In this document: positions 55,426 to 64,000 of the stretch, piece after piece | Layout of the letters: the number at the start of each line of letters is the position of its first letter | Position numbering within the stretch: the stretch's first letter is position 1 | Source: Bettongia penicillata ogilbyi | Lineage: Eukaryota > Chordata > Mammalia > Diprotodontia > Potoroidae | Assembly (NCBI GenBank): GCA_023548195.1 | Contig: JAJHZJ010000082.1 | Location: 248,001-312,000 of the forward strand | Direction of reading: 5' to 3' | Length of the DNA: 64,000 bases | Made by a program: the position numbers and the translations under genes | The notes under the pieces: generated by a model | Seen by the model: only the letters and a program-made list of their open reading frames with translations | What the model was told of the DNA's origin: nothing | Database searches by the model: none

Positions 55426-56149
55426 CACATTTTTAATCCCTCTGCCCCACCAGTTCATATGTAAGAGCATTTAACACTATAACAAGAACATCAACTTCTT
55501 ACAAACTTTAGAGTTAAATGAAGGAGAAACAACCAGTACTAGAGATGCTGAAATCCTCAAGCTTAATCCTTAAGGTCAAGTTGTCTGTATTTGGCATGTT
55601 TATTAAAAGGAGTCCACATAAGGTATTAAAACCAAAGATGACAGTGAACTGCATAGAATCCATAAAAGACAATTTTCAAATGCTCTCTTTGGAATGGGCA
55701 TGTACCCTCCAATGTGATGACTGAAGAGAATAAATTTATCCCTGATCTCTTTGCAAACCTGATCTCTTCTCTGCCCTAAGAGTCCTATGCAGTTGTTGGC
55801 TGTCACAAGGACTCTTACACCCAGGAGACTCTCTGTCACTAGGAAGGGCAGACTGGGTGCCATATGGTGGTAGATTTATGGAACACTGGCATCATCTTTG
55901 AATATGACTGGCAGCCAGAAGTCATCGAATCCTCCTAGGACATTTTAAGAAAGACAAACTGATGAAAGAGTGCACCCAAAATAAATGCAGGTATGGATTG
56001 GAGAGTGGACACGGAAAAAGAAAACAGGTAGTGCTGACATTTTGAAAACCTGAAACATTTTGTTTTCTGTTTTCCCATCTAGAGACTTAGGAACAAAATG
56101 CTAAGGTTTCAAGGCTGCCTTATTTTCCAGCTGATTAAATCTGGAGATC
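55426..56149. other. Unassigned sequence
   Basis: No repeat or gene recognised. Confidence 0.5.
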
Positions 56150-56580
56150 AAAGGCAGCTGGTTTGCTGAAAAGATCGCTAGACTAAAGTCATGAGACCAA
56201 GATTCTAATGACTTTCTGCAAATAACTACCTGCAAGACATGAGCAAATTAATCCTCTCAAAGCTTCATTCCTTATCTTTACAATGAAGTTTTTGGACTAG
56301 ATGATTTCTAAGTCTTTTTCTAGCTTTAAAAATTTCTAAACTATACCTAACTCTAACTTTACAATCTTGATAGATTTAGAGAAAGTTAAGTCTAATTCAA
56401 AGCTGGTTTCAGATACTCAACTGTGAGATCCTGCATAAATCATCTAACCTGTCTACTTCAGTTTCCTCATCGATAAAATGGGAGTAATAACAGCACCTAC
56501 CTACCAGAGGTGTTGTGAAGATAAAAATTAAACATTTGTAAAACACTTCACGGAAGTGCTACATAAATGCTAGCTATCTG
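56150..56580 (+). mobile_element. Two MIR-type SINEs in tandem
   Basis: 56150-56340: 'gacatgagcaaattaatcct', 'tggactagatgatttctaag'. 56350-56580: 'gctggtttcagatactcaac', 'cagtttcctcatcgataaaa', 'gaggtgttgtgaagataaaa', 'gtgctacataaatgctagct'. Confidence 0.82.
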
Positions 56581-56739
56581 AATTAAATGTAACATAGGAA
56601 ATGGTAAAATGCCTGATTTGAGAACAGAAATAAAGAGAAATTGACAAAAATACATTTTCCACAATTTGACCTCTTTTTCAAATGAATGTCATTTTTATGA
56701 AATTAATGAATGCTACCCACTAAGGGGCCTCTTAAGAGC

Positions 56740-56835
56740 TTAAGATCACAAATTCAGAGCTAACAGGAACCTTAAAGGCCATCTTGCTCATTTTACAGGT
56801 GAGGAAACTGAGGGTTAAAGCGATTAAGTGATTTG
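56740..56835 (-). mobile_element. MIR-type SINE fragment
   Basis: 'attcagagctaacaggaacc', 'ttttacaggtgaggaaactg'. 56836-57039 is A-rich and unassigned. Confidence 0.7.
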
Positions 56836-57039
56836 AAAGCAAAAAACGTGTATAACTGATAAAACAGGGAGTTTTTTTAAAAAAAAAAAGTTAGCCAACT
56901 TAAAAAGGAAAGCAAAACTGTTCATATGAAAAAATTAAAAAGAATTTATAACTTAAGATGAACTAAGTGTATCAGAAATAATTTTGCTCAATTATGTCAA
57001 AAAAATTAAAACACACTTTTAAAGAAGTGTTAAATTAAA

Positions 57040-57770
57040 TAACACAATATCAATAAAAGAAGTTGAACAAACCACAAATGAACTCCCAAAGAAAAAAGAT
57101 CACCTGGATTTACAATTCTATCAAACATCAAAGAATAATTAATTCCAAGATGTTAAATAAAAAAAAAAAGGTATCCTTCCAAACTCTAATATGAATAGGG
57201 TTTTGACTTGTAAACCTGGGAGAAACAAAACAGATAAAGAAAACTATAAAGCAATTTCCCTAAAGAACAGGTAAAAAATTAAAATATTAGCAAAGGGGCT
57301 ACAATATATTAAAAATCGATTACACACTATGACTGCTGGATTTATACTAGGAATGCAGACTTGGTTAAACAAAAGGAAAACTATAAACAAAATAGACAAT
57401 ATAATTAACAGTAAAATTTTTTAAATAACTTTATCAATAGATGTTGAAAAAAATTCTGACAAAAATTCAATACCTCTATTTAAAACACTAGGATGTATAG
57501 TAACAACGGTATCTTTATTAAATATGATAAGTAGTAGCTACCTAAAACTAAAAGCCAACATTTTATGAAATGGCAAAAGGCTAGAAGACCTTTTCCAGCT
57601 GGATCAAGAGTAAAACAATGTCATACATTATCACCTATTTAAGGTGATTATGCACATTATGCACAATTTAACATAGTGCTAGAAATTCTAAGACCAAAAA
57701 AAAAAAAATTTGAGGTAATATATATACAAAGAAAAAACAAAATTATTCTTTTTTGTTGATATGATGGTCT
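57040..57770 (+). mobile_element. L1 LINE, ORF2 reverse transcriptase region
   Basis: Nucleotide order follows L1 ORF2: 'caattctatcaaacatcaaa', 'gaagaaaactataaagcaa'-like text near 57238, 'atattagcaaaggggctaca', 'ttatactaggaatgcagact', 'tcaatagatgttgaaaaaaa', 'catacattatcacctattta'. The phrase for 'GFIPGMQG' survives as 'ggatttatactaggaatgca'. Many stops. It is a piece of the polymerase domain with neither end. Confidence 0.85.
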
Positions 57771-57789
57771 GAACCAAAAGAGTCAATCA

Positions 57790-58235
57790 ATATTTTAGTG
57801 TTTCAATTACCTTCTTGGATTCCTGTCATCTGGCAATATTAGCTTTATTTCATACTGAAATTTGGTAATCATGCTTTCTTCCAAGTCATTGATCAACATG
57901 TTAAAACAGAAGGTCAAGGATAGCTCTGAGACTACTCCACCATAAATCTCCAATGGTGACAATGACTAACGATTATTCTTTATTCTTTGAGTCCCAAATC
58001 CATCTTACTGTACTATCATATAATGTTATACCTCTCCATTCACAAGACTTTTTTTCAAATGCTTTAATAAAATGCAAGTAAATTTTGTCAGTAACATTCT
58101 TCTAATCTTTTAGCCTAGTAACTTGTAGCCTAGTCTAAAAAGGAAACAGGATCAGTCCACCATGACCAGTTCTTAAATCCCTTAATCAGCCCTTTAAGTA
58201 ATGTTTTAGAATGTTGCCAAAATCAATGTTAAGGA
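57790..58235 (-). mobile_element. L3/CR1 LINE, ORF2 region
   Basis: Reverse CR1/L3: 'ccaagtcattgatcaacatg', 'gactactccaccataaatct', 'cttactgtactatcatataa', 'caaatgctttaataaaatgc' and 'ccaccatgaccagttcttaa', in family order. Confidence 0.82.
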
Positions 58236-58434
58236 ATGTTAGCCATTCTTTCTACTAAACATTTGACCCTCTCTAATCCTGTAGCATTTCTCCTATTCTT
58301 CCTGATCTTTCAAAGATCACAGAGGCTCAGAAATCAAACTTACCAGTTCTTCCAGTCAATGTCAAAGACCTGTATTTTGGTGTGCCTTGCACTGAAAATA
58401 TTACTACTATTGCAAAACTTATTCTTAGAAAGGT

Positions 58435-58545
58435 GACTAGCCCTTGGTCAGAGCGCTATTAAGTCTCAGAGGAGGAATCTGAACTTATATATGCCTGACT
58501 TCCAAGTTTAGTGCTTTATCCATCACGCCAAGCTGTCTTTCTGCT
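58435..58545 (-). mobile_element. MIR-type SINE fragment
   Basis: 'gaggaggaatctgaacttat', 'tttagtgctttatccatcac'. Confidence 0.6.
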
Positions 58546-59269
58546 TACTTAGGGCACTAAGATATGATTCATGTGGGATGGGTGACACAGATTCCACAAA
58601 AGTAACTCAAAAGCAGCTAGATGCCCTTATTATCATCTTATTTTTCTTGAGTATTACATTTCCTATTAACCCATTTTGTTCCATCCTTCCCAGGCCAAAT
58701 TTTACAAAAGGCATAAATCACTCAAGGTAAACAGATTTATGGCACGTAAGCAGAAAGAATATGCATTTAACTATGTACTTTTTCCTAGCATATATGCTGT
58801 GAGTTAACAGTCTATATAAACACCCTTGAAATGAAGAAGTCCCAAGTGGACCTCTCAATACCATATATTTAATACCATACATTAAGGAGGGCTTTAGAGA
58901 AAAGTTCTAACATATATTTCATGGAAACTGAGCAAATCTAAGATTAGGCAATATTAATATCAATTAGGATGCAAGTTTTGGCATCTCAATGAAACTTCCC
59001 TCTAACAGTCTTCATTCAAATATCTGTCCATCAAATAAAAGGTTACAATATTAATGTTAGGCCAGAGAGTCAAAATTTTACATTAACAACTTTTTAACTT
59101 CAATAAAATATTACATTTGTCTTGCATTTACATTTAATATAAATTGCACTTACATTTAAAATGTTTGTGAAGACGTCAAAGACAAAGGTAAAGGACCCTA
59201 CGTACGAAAATATTTAAAGAAGTTCATTTTCGTTTTTATCAAAAAAATTAAAAAATAAAAGTGTACAAA
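58546..59269. other. Unassigned sequence
   Basis: AT-rich, unique-looking. No gene seen. Confidence 0.5.
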
Positions 59270-59690
59270 TCAATAATGGAATACCTGTACAAATTATGGT
59301 ATATGAATGCAATTGAGAATTACTGCATATTAAAGAAATCACAAATGGAAACCTGGGAAGACTTGTATGAACTGATGCAGAGCGAAATGAGCAGAACCAG
59401 TTAACTAATTTATACAGTGACTCCTACACTTAAAAAACCCCACAATTTTGGAAAACTTAAGAATTCTGATCAATGAAATGGCTAACTACATGGCTATAGA
59501 GCCATAATACCCATAATTTCTAACAGAAATTAGGTGAGCTTGGGATGTAAAACAACAATATAATTTCAGACATGGCCAACATGTGAATTTGTTTTGCTTA
59601 ACTATGCTTATTAGTCAGAAGAGTGTGCTTTTTTTTAATTTGAGAGCAATGGAGAGAAGGTAGCAATAAAGAGATAAAAAGAAAAGTGGC
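59270..59690 (+). mobile_element. L1 3' end
   Basis: 'aattatggtatatgaatgca', 'gggaagacttgtatgaactg', 'agcgaaatgagcagaaccag', then a 3' UTR with 'cagacatggccaacatgtga' and 'ttgttttgcttaactatgct'. Confidence 0.85.
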
Positions 59691-59869
59691 TCATTAAAAC
59701 ATTTTTTTAAAAAACAGACCGAAGGGGACAAATAAGAAAGACAATTTACATAATATAAGCTTATTTTAGAAGGAAGCTATTTTTAAGATACTGATGACAT
59801 CAGATACAACCCTTTTTTCTGTTCTTTGCTTATGGAAGGATTTGCGCTAACTGGTGTCTGTCAAATAAC

Positions 59870-60075
59870 AAAAAATAAAACTCATTTGTAAGGCAATTTT
59901 AAAAGAATCTCATTTTATCCTCATGGCAACCCTTTGAAATAAGTAGGCCAAGTGTAATTATCTTTATATAATATAAAAGGAAATTAGGTTCATGGTACAA
60001 GATTCACTTGCCCAAGATCACAAAGACAATTTTGATAATACACCCAGGAATATAATCCTAGTCTCTTGATTTGCT
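59870..60075 (-). mobile_element. MIR-type SINE
   Basis: 'tctcattttatcctcatggc', 'cacttgcccaagatcacaaa', 'tcctagtctcttgatttgct'. The rest up to the SMC3 3' end (60076-60524) is unassigned. Confidence 0.7.
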
Positions 60076-60524
60076 ACTGTTCTTTTTAGTAATATTCCCC
60101 CTTAGTCATCAACCAGCTACATTCCCAAGATGAAGCAAGGAAAGGCTGAGTAACTTAAGGAACAGTTTCTAATTAATTTACTGGTATACATAAGAGGGTG
60201 TATACATCATAGATCAATTTCTTATATTCATTGATATTTATTAACCTCTAAAATTTGTTGGACAAAAAGTTACTCCTAAAATACAATTAATTCCTTTAAA
60301 TAAATTAAATCCTACCAAACTGAAAATTTTTAGGGGCCAAGATACACTGAGCTAAATGAAGAGAATACTGAACTTTGCCACTGGAGGAATAATATTCCTT
60401 TCTATGAGGTCAAACTCCATTTTAAATACCCTAGCATGGAACAGAGCAAAATTAAGATGTTAACTATTAAAAGAAAGTTCAAATTAACCACTCCAACTGT
60501 AAATGAAAACACACACCCCTCTAC

Positions 60525-60912
60525 TAAGTTACAGCCATAAAATCATTTAATTGAAGCTATATATTTTTTAAAAGGATGAGACAGTACAATTGATAAAATT
60601 ATAATTAGGGAAAGCTATCAAGTATGTCTCAAAAAGATTTAAAACAGCAAAGGGACACTTTACAAAAAGATTGGAGAGGAAGAGTTCTTAAACTACAAGT
60701 ATAAAGGTATATAAACAGGTATTTTATAAAAGAATACAGCAACAGAAACATAAAATGAATCCAAAACTAAGAATCCTTGGGCCTCCTTAGTTAAAATATA
60801 AGCTCAAAAACTACTTTTAACATTGACCAAATATTTAGTTTGAAATTTACAGTTCCTCAGTTGAGGTTTCATACTATACACATCTTGGAAATAAGCTGCC
60901 GATAGTTCCAAA
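60525..60912 (-). other. SMC3: SMC3 3' untranslated region
   Basis: Runs from just after the stop codon (60915-60913) to the predicted cleavage site about 20 bases past the ATTAAA signal. The length (about 390 bp) is inferred from that signal. A canonical AATAAA is also present further on (60242-60237) and could give a longer transcript. Confidence 0.6.
60546..60551 (-). terminator. SMC3: Candidate SMC3 poly(A) signal ATTAAA
   Basis: ATTAAA on the minus strand, 362 bases after the stop. A G/T-rich stretch (GGGGTGTGTGTTTTC) lies at 60522-60508 on the same strand, about 25-40 bases past the signal, as expected for a downstream element. Confidence 0.6.
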
Positions 60913-60984
60913 TTAACCATGAGTGGTATCATCTTCCACAAAGTCTTTGGCCATCTCCGCTGTGATCACGTCAATGTGACTAAC
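60913..60984 (-). CDS. SMC3: SMC3, last coding exon
   Basis: SMC3 is a core ATPase of the cohesin ring, which holds sister chromatids together in the nucleus. This exon gives the final 23 residues and the stop: VSHIDVITAEMAKDFVEDDT then THG. These correspond to human residues 1195-1217. The minus-strand acceptor CATCAG precedes GTTAGTCAC at 60984. Translation enters in phase 0 and ends at TAA (60915-60913). The tail after the ATPase head is acidic. It joins the exon at 61982-62088 across a 997-bp intron. The identification rests on exact family recognition and conserved order with the other four exons. Confidence 0.98.
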   Translation of the reverse strand, partial: VSHIDVITAEMAKDFVEDDTTHG

Positions 60985-63007
<2,023 letters not shown>

Positions 63008-63139
63008 CTATGAAAATATTAAAAAATGAGTTTTTATCTTAGAGCTGTTGAACCAAAACTAACCACCATGAAATCCTTCAAAAGGGTTTAAAGTATTTAC
63101 ATCCATAAGGACTAATTTAAATTGCTTGGATACTACTCA

Positions 63140-63418
<279 letters not shown>

Positions 63419-63708
63419 TCATATAAATCCCTTTGTATAAATCTTGGTAAGACAGCAACTGTTAGTTAAAATCAAGAGATATAATTAAAAGCTATTTCAG
63501 TATTAGGTGGACCTTTCCCTTGCACTGCATCATGACAAATTAGGACAGATATGAATATGAATGATGACAAACTGAAAGTAACATTCATATGCAAATATGG
63601 AAACAGACCAGTGATTTGAGGGTGTGGATAGTATTGTTCTTTCAAAAGGCTTAATGAAAATTTGCTAGATGTGAGGAAACAATTCATTTCACATCTTTGT
63701 TAGGTTCA

Positions 63709-63999
<291 letters not shown>

Positions 64000-64000
64000 A

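Overview
This window reads as nuclear DNA of a mammal, most likely a marsupial. Two things support this. The right end carries five exons of the cohesin gene SMC3 on the minus strand. The rest is packed with the repeat mix typical of metatherian genomes: tRNA-headed CORE-SINEs of the MIR/THER1/MAR1 type, SINEs with RTE-type tails, a BovB-type RTE LINE, L1 and half-L1 (HAL1-like) pieces, many L2 and L3/CR1 fragments, and hAT-type DNA transposons. The species cannot be fixed from sequence reading alone. There are no bacterial-type operons, CRISPR arrays or phage genes.

Layout. Positions 1 to about 60,500 contain no host gene exon that I can recognise. They are a mosaic of old transposable elements, microsatellites and unassigned unique sequence. 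The best-preserved insertions are a 5'-truncated L1 at 12066-14031 with a 14-bp target-site duplication, a BovB-type RTE on the minus strand at 10495-11790, a long L2 at 27950-30105 split by a SINE, an L3/CR1 copy at 42380-44385, and a decayed hAT transposase at 46290-46800. Several insertions are nested with visible target-site duplications: SINE in L2 at 9411, SINE in SINE at 22329, L1 end in L2 at 5190, and a MITE in L2 at 33534. Three pairs of local duplications about 1.0-1.3 kb apart are also visible (6633/7632, 23605/24894, 52010/53043). A 158-bp imperfect palindrome lies at 48885-49042.

Positions 60,525-64,000 are the 3' end of SMC3, read right to left. Five coding exons give the last 253 residues, matching human residues 965-1217 without any length change as far as I can place them. 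They encode the distal coiled coil, an acidic Ser-rich insert, the ABC signature motif, Walker B, the D-loop and the C-terminal tail. All visible splice sites are GT/AG. A 3' UTR of about 390 bp ends at a likely ATTAAA poly(A) site. In human, the gene downstream of SMC3 is RBM20; I found no RBM20 exon, so the 60 kb would be SMC3-RBM20 intergenic DNA if the order is conserved (inference).

I did not find a previously undescribed biological system. Repeat family names are from recognition by eye and element borders are approximate, usually within tens of bases. Where no family is named, I saw nothing I could support.
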